64,000 nucleotides of DNA from Solimonas sp. K1W22B-7 (GCF_003428335.1 NZ_CP031704.1:2170001-2234000), one strand, 5' to 3'; positions 39,897 to 50,104 are shown, numbered from the stretch's first letter. Notes: generated from the sequence alone by a model not told the origin. A program made the numbers and translations.

Positions 39897-42800
39897 TCAT
39901 TCGCAGGCCTCGCCGTCGCGGCTCTTCTCCTCCACTTCGCCGTCGTCGTCGTCGGTTTCGGGTGCCAGCGCCTCGTAGTAGGCGTTGATCTGGTCGACCA
40001 CGGTTGAATAGAAGGTGCTGCGGTCGGTTTCCACGCCGCCGCCCAGCACCAGCACCTGGCCGTTGGTGCGGATCGGCTCGGCGATCAGCACCCTGGAGCT
40101 GGTGGCGAAGACGAAGTTGGTACGGCTGGGCAGCACGTCCACCACCAGCTGGTCGCTGATCTGGATGCCGGCCTCGTAGTCGCTGCCGCCGATCACCACG
40201 GTGTTGTCGGCCAGGCCCGATTGCAGCACCAGCTGGCCCAGGTTGGCGATGCCGCCGCCGACCTGGAACTGCGGATCGCCGGTCTGGTCGGTGCGGCCAT
40301 CGTTCAGCACCGGGCGATCGCCCAGGTTGCGGCTGCCATCGTCGTTGTTGAAGGTGCCCAGGTTGGGGATGACGCGGTTGTCCTCGGTGGCCAGGCGGTC
40401 CTTGACGCTGTCCAGGCCCGCGTCGGTGACATCCACGCTTTCGGTGAAGAAGGGCAGGTTCACCAGCGGATCCAGGTGCACCAGCGTGCCGTCGTTCAGC
40501 GCCAGCGAGCCCAGGCGCATGGTATTGGCCTGGATGTGCAGGTAATCGCCGGCCAGTTCCACCTGCGCCAGTGCCACGGTCGGCGCGCTGAAGTAGGCAT
40601 TGGGCTGCGCCGAAACCGGCAGGGAGCCCGGCAGGCCCTGGCCGATCTGCTGCAGCAGCACGGCGTCGCCGCCGTCCTGCGCCAGTCCGCTGCCGACACG
40701 AACCAGGCCGGCGAGGCGGATCGTCTCGCTGGCCACCACATCCAGGCCGCCGGCGTCGATCAGGGTGCCGGCATCGCTGAGGATGCGCGCGCCCTCGAGC
40801 CGCACGCGGTCGCCGCTGACCACGGTGACGCCGCCGCTGGTCTGGCTGTCGTCGGCCAGCTGCAGCAGGCCGCCGCTCAGGTGAACCTGCTCGCCGTGCA
40901 GGTTCGCGGCCGAAACCGCCAGCGAGTCCGAGGCCATGACCTGCAGGCTGCCTGCGTCGATGTTGGCGCTGATGAAGACGTTCGGCGCCTCCACGCTCAG
41001 CAGGTCCGCGCTCAGCGTCGGCGCGCCGGAGGGCGTCACGATCTCCAGGTACTCGCGTGCCAGCAGGTGGCTTTCGCCGATGGTGGAATCCTGGTTGAAA
41101 TAGATGAAGGCGTTGTCGGCGCTGACGTCGCGGAAGGCGATGCGCCCGTCGTTGGCGTTGAGCAGCAGGCCGCCGCTGAAGCGCGAGCTGCTGTCGGCGT
41201 CGCCGACCGTGAAGCTGCCGACCGAGCCGGTTTCGCGGATGTCGCCGTCGACCCGCAGTTCGCCGTCCATGGCCGAGCCACTGCGCTCCAGCAGCAGGTC
41301 GGCACCGGAAGCGGCGATCGCACTGTCGCCCTGCACGCTGGCGAGCGTGCCGCCGAGCGTGAGGTCGCCATCGACATAGAGGTTGCCCTCGGTCGCGGTG
41401 AGATAGGCATAGCTGCCGTTGAGGAAGGCGCCGTTGGCGGCGTCCACCGACTGCACCGTGCCGGTGATCGACAGCGGGCCGGCGAGACGGACGTTGCCGG
41501 CATCGGCGTCGGCCCAGAAGCCGGAGCCGCTGACGGTCAGGTCGTCGCCCGAGACCACGCTGCCGAGCTGGCCGGCGACCGTGACCGGGCCCTGCAGATT
41601 GACGTCACCCTGCAGGCTCTTGAAGGAAGCGAAGGCGCCATAGGTGAAGAGGCGCTCGCCGGCATTGACCGATTCGAGCTGGCCGCTGACTTCGACACGT
41701 CCGCCGACCAGGGTATCGCCGGCCAGATCCTGGCTGCCGGAGAATACGAAGACATCGGCACCGAAGGCGCCGCTGTCGTTCAGCGCGGTGAAAGCGCCCA
41801 GGGTGCCGCTGACCAGCAGGTCGCCATCGACGCGGAATTCGCCGTCGGGCAGGGCCAGGAGTTCGGCGCCCGAGGCGAAGCCGAGCTGCTCGGCACTGAC
41901 GCTGCCCAGCGTGCCGTCGACGCGGACCGTGCCACCGATCGCCACGGATCCGGCGATGGTCATTAGATTGGCATAGGCGCCATTGACGAAGACGCCGTTG
42001 AATCCGGTGACGTTGCCGGTGCTGCCGTTGATAACCAGGTCGCCGTCGACGCGGAAGTCGCTGTTGACGGTGAACACCTCCAGCTCGGCGGCGCGCGCGG
42101 ACAGGTCGGACTCCGCCGACACGCTGCCGAGGGTGCCCGTAGCGCTGAAATTGCCACCGATGTGCAGATCGCCCTGGCGCGCATCGAGGCCGGCCTGGAC
42201 CCCGTTGACGGTGACGTCGTTGGCGCCGCTCACCGTGCCGGTGGTGCCGGTCAGGGCGACATCGCCGGCGACATCGAGCTGGCCACCGAGGATCTGCACG
42301 TCGAGTTCCGTGGCGAGTGCGGAAACGTTGGAGAAGGCGGTGACGCTGTCGAGCCTGCCGCTGGCGGTGAAGGTCTTGCCGAGCAGGATATCGCCACCCT
42401 GCACGACATCGAACTCGACGCTGATGGCGTTGATGAAGGAATTGCTGAAGGTGCTGACGGCGCCGTTGCGGCCGCTCAGCGAGACGTCGCCGTCGAGCTG
42501 GATGGAGCCGGAGATCGTCGTGATGCTGATTTCGGTCGCGCGCGCGAACAGTCCGTTGCCGGCGGTGGTGGAGTCGAGTCTGCCGTCGGCGGTCAAATTG
42601 CCGTTCACCACGACGTTGCCGGCGCCGCCGGAGTCGAAGTCGATGGCGGTCATGCTGAGGAAGACGCCATTGCTGGAGCTGCTGTCGCCCGCCTGCACTG
42701 TGCCGGTGGTGCCGTGCAGCGTGACGTCGCCGCCGATGCCGATCGCGCCGCTCTGGTGCGTGGTCAGCGAGACGCTGGTGGCCCTGGCTTCCAGGGCTGC

Positions 42801-45800
42801 CGATGGCGCATCCGGGTCGGTGCTGCCGACCGCGGCGAGGCTGCCATCGACGCTGAGCCCGCCGCCGATGAGGATGCCGAAGTTGCTGTTCATCTCCAGG
42901 TAACTGCCGGAGACCTTCGAGACGTCGCCGGTCGTCACGACGCCGGTCGCGCCGTCCAGCGAGACGCTGCCGTCGATGCTGATGAACTGGCCGTTGACCA
43001 CCACGTCCGCGGCATCGGCGCCCACGCCGAAGCCGCTGGTGCTTGCCCCCAGCGAGCCGGTGGCGCTGAGATCGCCATGCAGTACCACGCCATTGCCGCC
43101 CAGCTTCACGACCGCACCGTTGCTGAAGCTGAGGAAGCCCAGCTCGGAGACGCCGGTGTGGCCGGTTGCGACGACATCGCCGTTGACGATCACCAGGCCG
43201 GCGGTCGCATCGGCTATCAGCGCGACGGCCTGGGCATGCGATTCGCCGCCGACGGTGACCGAGCTCAGCGTGCCCAGCGAGCCTTCGGCGCCAAGGCTGC
43301 CGCCCAGCGTGATGTCGCCGCCCAGCGAGGTCAGTCCGAGGGCACTGCCGATGGCGGTGCTCTCCGCGCCGCCGAGGACGAAGCCGGTCTCGCCGGTGAG
43401 GCTGACATCGCCGTCCACCGTGATGGTCTGGCCGACGATCCGCATCTCGGCCGCTTCCGCGAACAGGAAGTCGCCGGCCGTGGTGGAGTCCAGGACGCCG
43501 TTGGCGGTGACGCTGCCATGCAGCACGACATCGCCGTTGACCGCGAACAGTTCGGCGAAGACGCCGTTGCTGTCGCTGTCGCTGCCCACCTCGATCGTGC
43601 CGGTGGTGCCCTCGAGCAGGATGTCGCCGTCGATCGTCAGCGCGTCGCCGCCGGCGGCCAGCGTCATGTTGGCCGCGCGGGCGGAGAGGTCGGCCGGGTT
43701 CGGCAGCAGGGTGCTGCCGTGGACCGACTGCAGCGCCCCGATGACGCTGAGGCCGCCGCCCAGCCCGATGGCGCCGTCAGCCTTCAGGTCCAGCAGCGCG
43801 CCAGACACCTGGGAGGATTCTCCGGCGATCACCGCGCCGGTCCGGCCGTTCACGCTCAGGTCGTGCGCGACGAGGATGTCCGCTGTCGAAGCGATCTCCA
43901 CGCGGGTGGCTTGGGCACGGAGGGAATCCCCGCCCTCGGTGGCGTCGAGCAGGCCGATCACCTCCAGGCCGCCCTGCAGTTCCACTCCGGCGCCTTTCAG
44001 CGCCAGCTGCACGCCATTGCTGGCGCTGGAGTTGCCCAGGAAGGCGCTGCCGTTATGGCCATTGGCGTAGACATCGCCGGTCACGGTCAATGCCCCGCCA
44101 GCCTGGGCGAGCAGCGACACCGCCTGCGCCCCCGAGGAATCGCCACCGGAGACCAGGTCGATACTGCCCACGGCGTCGATGCCGCCCAGGCGGGCGTCGC
44201 CGGTCGCCACCAGTTCCAGGTAGCTGCCGGCGGCAAATGTCGAACCGGCGGCGGCGACGCTGCCAGTCTTGCCCTCCAGCCCGACGATGCCGACGATCTC
44301 GATATTGGCGGCGTGCACGATCAGGTCCGCCGCGCGTGCCACGAGGCTGCCGGCGCTGCCGGTGGAGACCAGCCCGCCGATGACGCCGAGATTGCCGCCG
44401 ATGTGGACATCGCCCAGCGCGCTCAGCCCCAGCGAGGCGCCGGAGGCGAAGACGGAATCGCCGGCGCCGATCGAGCCGGTCTGGCCGTTCAGCAGCAGGT
44501 TGCCGTCGGCGATGATGTTCTGCCCGGAGATGCTGAGTTCCGCTGCCCGGCCGCCGACGCCGCTGCCGGCACCGAGGTCCGCAAGACTGCCGACGGCGCC
44601 GACGTTGCCATGCAGCAGGACGTCGCCGTCGGCCTGCAGGCTGAGGAATACACCGTTGCTGAAGCTGCTGTCGCCGACGCCGACGGTGCCGGCATGACCC
44701 TCTGCATACAGAGTGCCATCGGCCTCGATGGAGCCGCCCCGGGCCCTGACTGCGAAGTCGGCGGCGCGGACCTCGGCACCGGAACTGGCGCCGACCTCGG
44801 TGATCTGTCCGATCACCCGCACATTGCCGCCGAACTGCACGTCGCCGGCGCGCTGGTCCACGAACAGGGAGGCGCCATTGACGGAAAGGCCGTTGTCGGC
44901 GCCTGCGGAGGCCACGCTGCCGGAGACATCGAAGCTGGAGGCAATCGTCAGTTTCCCGCCATCGGCGACGAACTCGGCGTAACCGCCCCTCGCGCCCACC
45001 GATCCGGTGGCGCCGAGTTCGCCGACCTGTCCGCTGATGCTGACCGCGCCGTTGACCTGCGTTTCTCCACCGATCGCGCCAACCTGGAAGAAGCTGCCGA
45101 TGACTTCGCTGCTGTTGTCGATGCCGAAGAGATCGACGTTGCCGGTCATGGTCACCGGCCCGCCGAGCGTGACCTGCACCGTCGCCGGCCGGCCGTCGTC
45201 CAGCGCGCTGCCCAGGGATATCTCGCTGCCGCGGGCGGCGATGCGGGCGGTGCCGTTGACGAGCGCGATGCTGCCGTCCACCGTGATGCTGTCCTCGACG
45301 GTCACCGTGCCGCCATGCGCGCGGACGATCAGCTCCGAGCCGAGCGCCGACCAGTCGACGTTGCCGGTGACCGCGCCGATCGTGCCATTCATTTCGATGG
45401 GGCCGGTGATCGTCACGTCGCCGTCGGCGGCGTCGAATTCGGCATAGCTGCCGCGCACCGCGAAGTTGTCGGCGCCGTCGAAACGGTTGACGCTGCCGGT
45501 CTGCTCCAGGCCGCCGTCAAGCAGGATGTCGCCGCCGCTGGCGATCTCCAGGCGGCTGCCGGCGACTGCGCCGAACTGCGGGTTGCCCACGTCCACCGCG
45601 CCGGCCAGCTTGATGTTGCCCGACACGGTGACGTCACCGCCGGCCTGCAGGTAGACGTTGTTGCGCGCGTCGATCGCGCCGGTGCCGAGGCTGCCGTACT
45701 GCGAGACCAGCGACAGGCTGGCGCCGTCGCTGCCACCGGCGGCGTGCGCGAGGTTTCCCGCCTGCAGGTCGTCGGCCGCCTCCAGGATGATGAATTCCCG

Positions 45801-47060
45801 GCTCAGGATGCTGCCGACCGTGAGCGTGCCGCTGTCGCGCCCGGTATAGGCCTGTACGCTGCCGTCGAGCAGCAGGCTGTCGCCCGCGCCGGCGAAACTG
45901 ACCGAGCCGCTGCTGCCGCGATCGTAGGTATTGCCGTCGTGGGTGCTGCCGATCCCGAGCAGCAGGAAGCCGCCGCTACCCGGGGTGGCGCTGGACCGGC
46001 CGTCGATCGCGCCGTCGGCGAGGGTTTCCACCGTGACCGAGTCGCGGGCCACGAGGCCGACGTTGCTGCCCTGCTGCAGCAGGTTCTCCAGCTGCCCTTC
46101 GCAGAGTGCGGCGCTGCAGCCGGCGGCGGGGCCGCCGCCGACGGTCAGCTGGTCGGCTTCGACGACGATCTCGCCGCCGGCTTGTCCGGCGGCGCCTGCC
46201 GTCCCGATGTCGCCGACCTGGCCGATGTCGCCGCCCTGCGCGATCAGGGTGATCTCGCCCGCACTGTCGTCGATCGAGGTGGCGCGGATGCGGCCACTGT
46301 TGTTCAGCGCCTGGCCGGCCATCAGCCGGGCGACGTGCGCGCTCATCACCACGCGGCCGCCTTCGGCCATCAGGTCGCCGCTGTTGAATGCACCGGTGCT
46401 ATCGCCGATCGCGTCGGCATCGATCGCGAAGCCGATCAGGCCTTCGGCGTCCAGCGACAGCGTCATCGCCGAGCCGGAGAGCAGGGCGACCTTGCCGAGC
46501 CTGGCCTGGACCAGGTTCTCGTTGCTCACATGACCGCTGGCGAGCACCACGAAGCCGCCGTCGGCGCTGACGATCTCGCCCCGGTTGACGACGCTGCCGG
46601 CGGCAGCGGGATCACCGGCGAAGACCATGTTGCCGTCGAGGAAGTCCTGGTCGGCGATGTCGAAGGTGGTGGCCACCAGCGAGCCGGTATCGACGCGCGA
46701 CCCTGCGCCGAACATCACGCCCTGCGGGTTGACGATGAAGACGCGACCGTTGGCCGAGAGGTTGCCGAGGATTTCGGAGGGCAGGCCGCCGACCACGCGG
46801 TTGAGCACCGCCGCCGATGCGCTGGGCTGCACGAACTGCACGAACTCGCCGCTGCCGATCGAGAAGTCCTGCCAGTTGATGATCGCCGAGGAAGAGGTCT
46901 GGTCGATGCGGACCGTGTTGGCGGAGGGGTTGGCGATCGTCGCGGCGCCGCCCACCACCACCCCGCCCATGGGATTGGCCCAGGCGAAGCCCGGCGCAAA
47001 CGCCGCCATGGCCAAGGCACTGATACGGCGTCTGCGAAACCTGTGCGGTTTGCTGTTCAT
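39897..47060 (-). CDS. Giant two-partner-secretion exoprotein (FHA/HMW-like TpsA)
   Basis: 2387 residues. Signal region at 1-28 (SALAMAAFAPGFAWANP) with a basic MNSKPHRFRRRR start. TPS/haemagglutination domain at about 29-300: WQDFSIGSGEFVQFVQPS, GNLSANGRVFIVNPQGVMFG, GGFVVLASGHVSN. A Cys pair CSAALC sits near 314. About 480-1780: long array of alternating ~35-40-residue repeats of the form VDGDVSLSGxTGxV and GDIxLGGxLxxxGxLxS, expected to form a right-handed beta-helix. The C-terminus turns acidic (ETDDDDGEVEEKSRDGEACE). Likely secreted surface fibre or adhesin, but no TpsB (POTRA-FhaC barrel) gene lies in the window. The shadow frames on the other strand are artefacts of GC-rich repeats. 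Confidence 0.9.
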   Translation of the reverse strand: MNSKPHRFRRRRISALAMAAFAPGFAWANPMGGVVVGGAATIANPSANTVRIDQTSSSAIINWQDFSIGSGEFVQFVQPSASAAVLNRVVGGLPSEILGNLSANGRVFIVNPQGVMFGAGSRVDTGSLVATTFDIADQDFLDGNMVFAGDPAAAGSVVNRGEIVSADGGFVVLASGHVSNENLVQARLGKVALLSGSAMTLSLDAEGLIGFAIDADAIGDSTGAFNSGDLMAEGGRVVMSAHVARLMAGQALNNSGRIRATSIDDSAGEITLIAQGGDIGQVGDIGTAGAAGQAGGEIVVEADQLTVGGGPAAGCSAALCEGQLENLLQQGSNVGLVARDSVTVETLADGAIDGRSSATPGSGGFLLLGIGSTHDGNTYDRGSSGSVSFAGAGDSLLLDGSVQAYTGRDSGTLTVGSILSREFIILEAADDLQAGNLAHAAGGSDGASLSLVSQYGSLGTGAIDARNNVYLQAGGDVTVSGNIKLAGAVDVGNPQFGAVAGSRLEIASGGDILLDGGLEQTGSVNRFDGADNFAVRGSYAEFDAADGDVTITGPIEMNGTIGAVTGNVDWSALGSELIVRAHGGTVTVEDSITVDGSIALVNGTARIAARGSEISLGSALDDGRPATVQVTLGGPVTMTGNVDLFGIDNSSEVIGSFFQVGAIGGETQVNGAVSISGQVGELGATGSVGARGGYAEFVADGGKLTIASSFDVSGSVASAGADNGLSVNGASLFVDQRAGDVQFGGNVRVIGQITEVGASSGAEVRAADFAVRARGGSIEADGTLYAEGHAGTVGVGDSSFSNGVFLSLQADGDVLLHGNVGAVGSLADLGAGSGVGGRAAELSISGQNIIADGNLLLNGQTGSIGAGDSVFASGASLGLSALGDVHIGGNLGVIGGLVSTGSAGSLVARAADLIVHAANIEIVGIVGLEGKTGSVAAAGSTFAAGSYLELVATGDARLGGIDAVGSIDLVSGGDSSGAQAVSLLAQAGGALTVTGDVYANGHNGSAFLGNSSASNGVQLALKGAGVELQGGLEVIGLLDATEGGDSLRAQATRVEIASTADILVAHDLSVNGRTGAVIAGESSQVSGALLDLKADGAIGLGGGLSVIGALQSVHGSTLLPNPADLSARAANMTLAAGGDALTIDGDILLEGTTGTIEVGSDSDSNGVFAELFAVNGDVVLHGSVTANGVLDSTTAGDFLFAEAAEMRIVGQTITVDGDVSLTGETGFVLGGAESTAIGSALGLTSLGGDITLGGSLGAEGSLGTLSSVTVGGESHAQAVALIADATAGLVIVNGDVVATGHTGVSELGFLSFSNGAVVKLGGNGVVLHGDLSATGSLGASTSGFGVGADAADVVVNGQFISIDGSVSLDGATGVVTTGDVSKVSGSYLEMNSNFGILIGGGLSVDGSLAAVGSTDPDAPSAALEARATSVSLTTHQSGAIGIGGDVTLHGTTGTVQAGDSSSSNGVFLSMTAIDFDSGGAGNVVVNGNLTADGRLDSTTAGNGLFARATEISITTISGSIQLDGDVSLSGRNGAVSTFSNSFINAISVEFDVVQGGDILLGKTFTASGRLDSVTAFSNVSALATELDVQILGGQLDVAGDVALTGTTGTVSGANDVTVNGVQAGLDARQGDLHIGGNFSATGTLGSVSAESDLSARAAELEVFTVNSDFRVDGDLVINGSTGNVTGFNGVFVNGAYANLMTIAGSVAIGGTVRVDGTLGSVSAEQLGFASGAELLALPDGEFRVDGDLLVSGTLGAFTALNDSGAFGADVFVFSGSQDLAGDTLVGGRVEVSGQLESVNAGERLFTYGAFASFKSLQGDVNLQGPVTVAGQLGSVVSGDDLTVSGSGFWADADAGNVRLAGPLSITGTVQSVDAANGAFLNGSYAYLTATEGNLYVDGDLTLGGTLASVQGDSAIAASGADLLLERSGSAMDGELRVDGDIRETGSVGSFTVGDADSSSRFSGGLLLNANDGRIAFRDVSADNAFIYFNQDSTIGESHLLAREYLEIVTPSGAPTLSADLLSVEAPNVFISANIDAGSLQVMASDSLAVSAANLHGEQVHLSGGLLQLADDSQTSGGVTVVSGDRVRLEGARILSDAGTLIDAGGLDVVASETIRLAGLVRVGSGLAQDGGDAVLLQQIGQGLPGSLPVSAQPNAYFSAPTVALAQVELAGDYLHIQANTMRLGSLALNDGTLVHLDPLVNLPFFTESVDVTDAGLDSVKDRLATEDNRVIPNLGTFNNDDGSRNLGDRPVLNDGRTDQTGDPQFQVGGGIANLGQLVLQSGLADNTVVIGGSDYEAGIQISDQLVVDVLPSRTNFVFATSSRVLIAEPIRTNGQVLVLGGGVETDRSTFYSTVVDQINAYYEALAPETDDDDGEVEEKSRDGEACE

Positions 47061-47294
47061 TCTTGCTGTTTCCCCCGGCGGCCCACCGCAATGCTGTCAG
47101 CAGTGGTGCCTGGCCGTCGTGTGGCGCGTCACAGCGCGGCGTTTTCGGCATTCTGCGCCATCCGCCGGGCTCCGGGGTGGCCGAAACCGGCTGTTTCATC
47201 ACGGTTTTATCAAATGAACAGCGATACACTCGGCCCTGCGGACACGAGGGGGCTTCCTGCTCCTGCGTCCATCAACCCCGAAGGAACCCGTCAC

Positions 47295-48803
47295 ATGCTG
47301 CAACGCGGCTCGCCCTGGAATGCCCTGATCCCCCGTGCCCTGCTGCTCGGCACCGTGCTGACCCTGGTGACGGCCTGCGGCGGCGGCGGTGGCGGGAGCG
47401 ACGGCGGCGGCGGAGCCGAGCGCCTCGGCGCCTCGGCCAAGCTGGCGCAGGTCTGTGCCGTGCCCCGCAGCGGCAGCAGTCCGATCACCGGCCGACGCTA
47501 TCGCGACGTACAGGGCGCCCTGGCCGACGAGCGTGCCTGGCTTGCCGCCTACATGCAGCAGGTCTACCTGTTCTACCGCGACATCCCGGCCGTGGACGGC
47601 AGCCTGTTCACCGCAACGCGCTACGGCAGCCCGCAGAACGCGATGGGGGCCTACTTCTACAGCCTGCTGACGCCGCAGCGCACTTCGTCCGGCAAGGAAA
47701 GGGACGCCTACAGCTTCGTCTATCCCACCCTGGCCTGGGAGGCCCTGTCGGAGGAGGGGCGGGTGCTGGGCTACGGGATGACGCTGTCCTGGCCCGAAGG
47801 GGAGTATCCGACGATCGCCCAGGTGGATCCGGGCAAGGCCGCGGCGACCGCCGGGCTGCTGCGCGGCCTGCAGATCCTGGCAGTGGACGGCGACGACGCC
47901 AGCGCGGCAACGAGGCGGGTCTATGACGGGCTCTTCCCGGAGACGGTCGGCGAGCGTCACCGCCTGACCGTACGCAACCCGGGTACCGGTGCGAGCAGCG
48001 ACTACCTGCTGGACTCCATGGAACTGACGCTGACGCCGGTGCGCAACGTCAAGGTCCTGCCGACCGCCGGCACCCCGGTGGGCTACCTGCAGTTCGACGA
48101 TCACATCGACACCTCCGAGGGCCGGCTGATCGACGCGATCGGCCAGCTCAAGGCCGCCGGCGTCGGCGACCTGGTGCTGGACATGCGCTACAACGGTGGC
48201 GGCTATCTGGATATCGCCGCGGAACTGGCCTACATGGTGGCCGGCCCGGCGCAGACCGCCGGCAAGGTCTTCACCCTTCAGCAGTTCAATGACCATCACC
48301 CGTACCGCAACGATCCGCTGAGCGACACGCCGTTCCACTCCCGCTCGCAGGGCTTCGACCCGGCGGTGCCGGCCGGGCGCGAGCTGCCGCAGCTGGGCCT
48401 GTCGCGGGTGTTCGTGCTGGTCACCGGCGACACCTGCTCGGCCAGCGAGGCCCTGGTCAACGGCCTGCGCGGCGCCGGCATCCAGGTGGTGCTGGTCGGT
48501 TCCGCCACCTGCGGCAAGCCCTACGGCTTTTTCGCCCAGGACAATTGCGGCATGTCCTACTTCGCGATCGAGTTCCGCGGCGTCAACCAACTGGGCTTCG
48601 GCGACTACGCCGACGGCATGCCGGTGACCTGTGCCGCGGACGACGACTTCGGCCATGCGCTGGGCGATCCCGCGGAGGGCATGCTGGCGGGCGCCCTGTA
48701 CTGGCGCCAGAACGGCAACTGCGCCGCCAGCCTGGCCAAGCGCGGCAGCCTGCCGCCGCGGATGATCCGCGAGCCGCAGCGCCAGAACGCCTGGCTGCGC
48801 TGA
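47295..48803 (+). CDS. S41-family peptidase lipoprotein (CtpA-like)
   Basis: 502 residues from ATG 47295 (AAGGAA 10 bases upstream). Lipobox LVTACGGGGGG. PDZ-like region about 175-240 (PTIAQVDPGKAAATAGLLRG), then the S41 core: VGYLQFDDHID, DLVLDMRYNGGGYLDIAAEL, the Ser nucleophile in TGDTCSASEALVNGL and Lys in SATCGKPYGF. Four or more Cys in the C-terminal half may form disulfides. Divergent from the exoprotein gene (234 bases between starts); a processing role for that exoprotein is possible but unproven. Confidence 0.88.
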   Translation: MLQRGSPWNALIPRALLLGTVLTLVTACGGGGGGSDGGGGAERLGASAKLAQVCAVPRSGSSPITGRRYRDVQGALADERAWLAAYMQQVYLFYRDIPAVDGSLFTATRYGSPQNAMGAYFYSLLTPQRTSSGKERDAYSFVYPTLAWEALSEEGRVLGYGMTLSWPEGEYPTIAQVDPGKAAATAGLLRGLQILAVDGDDASAATRRVYDGLFPETVGERHRLTVRNPGTGASSDYLLDSMELTLTPVRNVKVLPTAGTPVGYLQFDDHIDTSEGRLIDAIGQLKAAGVGDLVLDMRYNGGGYLDIAAELAYMVAGPAQTAGKVFTLQQFNDHHPYRNDPLSDTPFHSRSQGFDPAVPAGRELPQLGLSRVFVLVTGDTCSASEALVNGLRGAGIQVVLVGSATCGKPYGFFAQDNCGMSYFAIEFRGVNQLGFGDYADGMPVTCAADDDFGHALGDPAEGMLAGALYWRQNGNCAASLAKRGSLPPRMIREPQRQNAWLR

Positions 48804-48812
48804 CAGGCCGTC

Positions 48813-49238
48813 CTACACCAGCCAGACCAACCGCGGCGCTTCGCCCAGGCGGGCGACGACGATGGCGTTCTGGCGGTAGCGCCGCCCCAGGGCACTGGCG
48901 AGTCCGCGCGGCGGGTCCACCAGCAGGAAGCCCGCCTCGTCGGGCCAGCGGCCGTCCGGATCGCGATGCAGGGCGGGGTAGTGCGCCAGGCCGTACTCCC
49001 TCAGCCCGGCCGCCATCGCCTGGACGCGCAGGCGGTTCTGCCAGGCCAGCAGCGGCCGCGAGCGCGGATTGCAGGGCGTGACCAGCGCCCAGTCGCTGCG
49101 GCAGCCGGCCTGTTCGGCCAGGCGCTGCGCGGCGCGCGGCTCCTGCCGCCCGATGCGCAGCTCCAGCACCTCCGCCGGCAGCTGCACCAGGTAGCGCGTG
49201 CGCCGGTAGGCCTCTTCCAGCGCCCGGCGCGCGTTCAT
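48813..49238 (-). CDS. DUF3293 domain protein
   Basis: 141 residues from ATG 49238, which overlaps the hydrolase stop by 4 bases. Motifs of the DUF3293 family: LEEAYRRTRYLVQLP, ALVTPCNPRSRPLLAWQNRL, DPDGRWPDEAGFLLVD and ALGRRYRQNAIVVA. Function unknown; it is coupled to an alpha/beta hydrolase. Confidence 0.85.
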   Translation of the reverse strand: MNARRALEEAYRRTRYLVQLPAEVLELRIGRQEPRAAQRLAEQAGCRSDWALVTPCNPRSRPLLAWQNRLRVQAMAAGLREYGLAHYPALHRDPDGRWPDEAGFLLVDPPRGLASALGRRYRQNAIVVARLGEAPRLVWLV

Positions 49239-49759
49239 GCGCCGGCTCCCGCTGCCGCGCGCTGCAGCAGCCGCCCGAACAGCAGGGCCAGGGTGTCGAG
49301 CTGGTCGTTGAGGCCGTGGTCGGCGTCGAGCAGATGCAGTTCGGCGCGGTGGCGCCGCGCGAACTCGATGCCGCGCTCCGGCGGCACGATGTCGTCGTTC
49401 CAGCCGTGAACGACGCTGCACAGCGCCGGCACGCCCCGCGGTTCTTCCTCCCAGCCGGGGAAGTACAGCGCCGGGGCCATCAGGAACAGCGCCTGCGGGC
49501 GCAGCGCCGCGCAGGCCTGGGCGGAAACGTAGCCGCCCATGCTGGAGCCGACCAGCACCAGGCTGCGCCCGGCCCGCGGCGCCAGGGCCAGCAACTGGGC
49601 CACGCGCGCCCGCGGATCATGCGTGTGACTATAATCCGGACTGATGACCTCGAAACCGTGCCCGCGGGCAGTGCCGGCGAGATGGTTGATCTTGGTGCCC
49701 CAGGGACCGGATTCCTTGCCATGGGCGAAAACCACGAGACGATCGGGAATGTCTTTCAT
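49235..49759 (-). CDS. Small alpha/beta hydrolase
   Basis: 174 residues. Oxyanion-type start VVFAHGKESGPWGTK, nucleophile elbow VLVGSSMGGYVS, Asp in HGWNDDIVPP and His in DADHGLNDQ. YqiA/thioesterase-like minimal hydrolase. Substrate unknown. Starts only 30 bases from the divergent small gene at 49790. Confidence 0.87.
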   Translation of the reverse strand: MKDIPDRLVVFAHGKESGPWGTKINHLAGTARGHGFEVISPDYSHTHDPRARVAQLLALAPRAGRSLVLVGSSMGGYVSAQACAALRPQALFLMAPALYFPGWEEEPRGVPALCSVVHGWNDDIVPPERGIEFARRHRAELHLLDADHGLNDQLDTLALLFGRLLQRAAAGAGA

Positions 49760-49789
49760 GTCTGAGCGTTGCCGGACGACAGGATCATT

Positions 49790-50104
49790 ATGAAGCCCGA
49801 GAAGCCGAAGCGGTCAGCCGAAGAGCGCCTGAGCCTGGCGGAGCGCCGCCGCAAGCGCCGCCGCGAGCGCAAGGAACCGCTGGAAGTGCGCATGACCATG
49901 CGCTTCAAGTTCGGCGACGAGCCGGACGACATCATCACCATGATGGAGGACCGTCCGGTACCGATGGTCGACAGCGTCTTCAAGAACCGCGACAGCATCG
50001 TGCGCGGTTTCGTCAGCCTCCTGCTGCGCGCGGGGCTCAAGCAGCCCAAGGTCGCCAGCGAAATCTTCCCCCTGGTCAAACTCCTCCGCGGCAAGCGTTC
50101 ATGA
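49790..50104 (+). CDS. Small charged hypothetical protein
   Basis: 104 residues from ATG 49790 with AGGA 5 bases upstream; 49769 is an alternative. Very basic N-terminal stretch (ERLSLAERRRKRRRERKEP) then MRFKFGDEPDDIITMMEDRP and a short helix. The Arg block suggests nucleic-acid or membrane binding. Overlaps the next gene by 4 bases. Family not recognised. Confidence 0.6.
   Translation: MKPEKPKRSAEERLSLAERRRKRRRERKEPLEVRMTMRFKFGDEPDDIITMMEDRPVPMVDSVFKNRDSIVRGFVSLLLRAGLKQPKVASEIFPLVKLLRGKRS

Noticed and set aside
42000-46000. Repeat array considered as a CRISPR-like or satellite array
   Set aside because: Repeats are degenerate at DNA level and only regular at the protein level, with no spacers.
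42162-47294. Very long open frame antisense to the exoprotein, running into the S41 gene
   Set aside because: Composition (Asp/Ala/Val/Gly/Gln rich, no domain, no signal) mirrors the codon bias of the GC-rich repeats on the other strand. The real S41 start with ribosome-binding site and lipobox is 47295.
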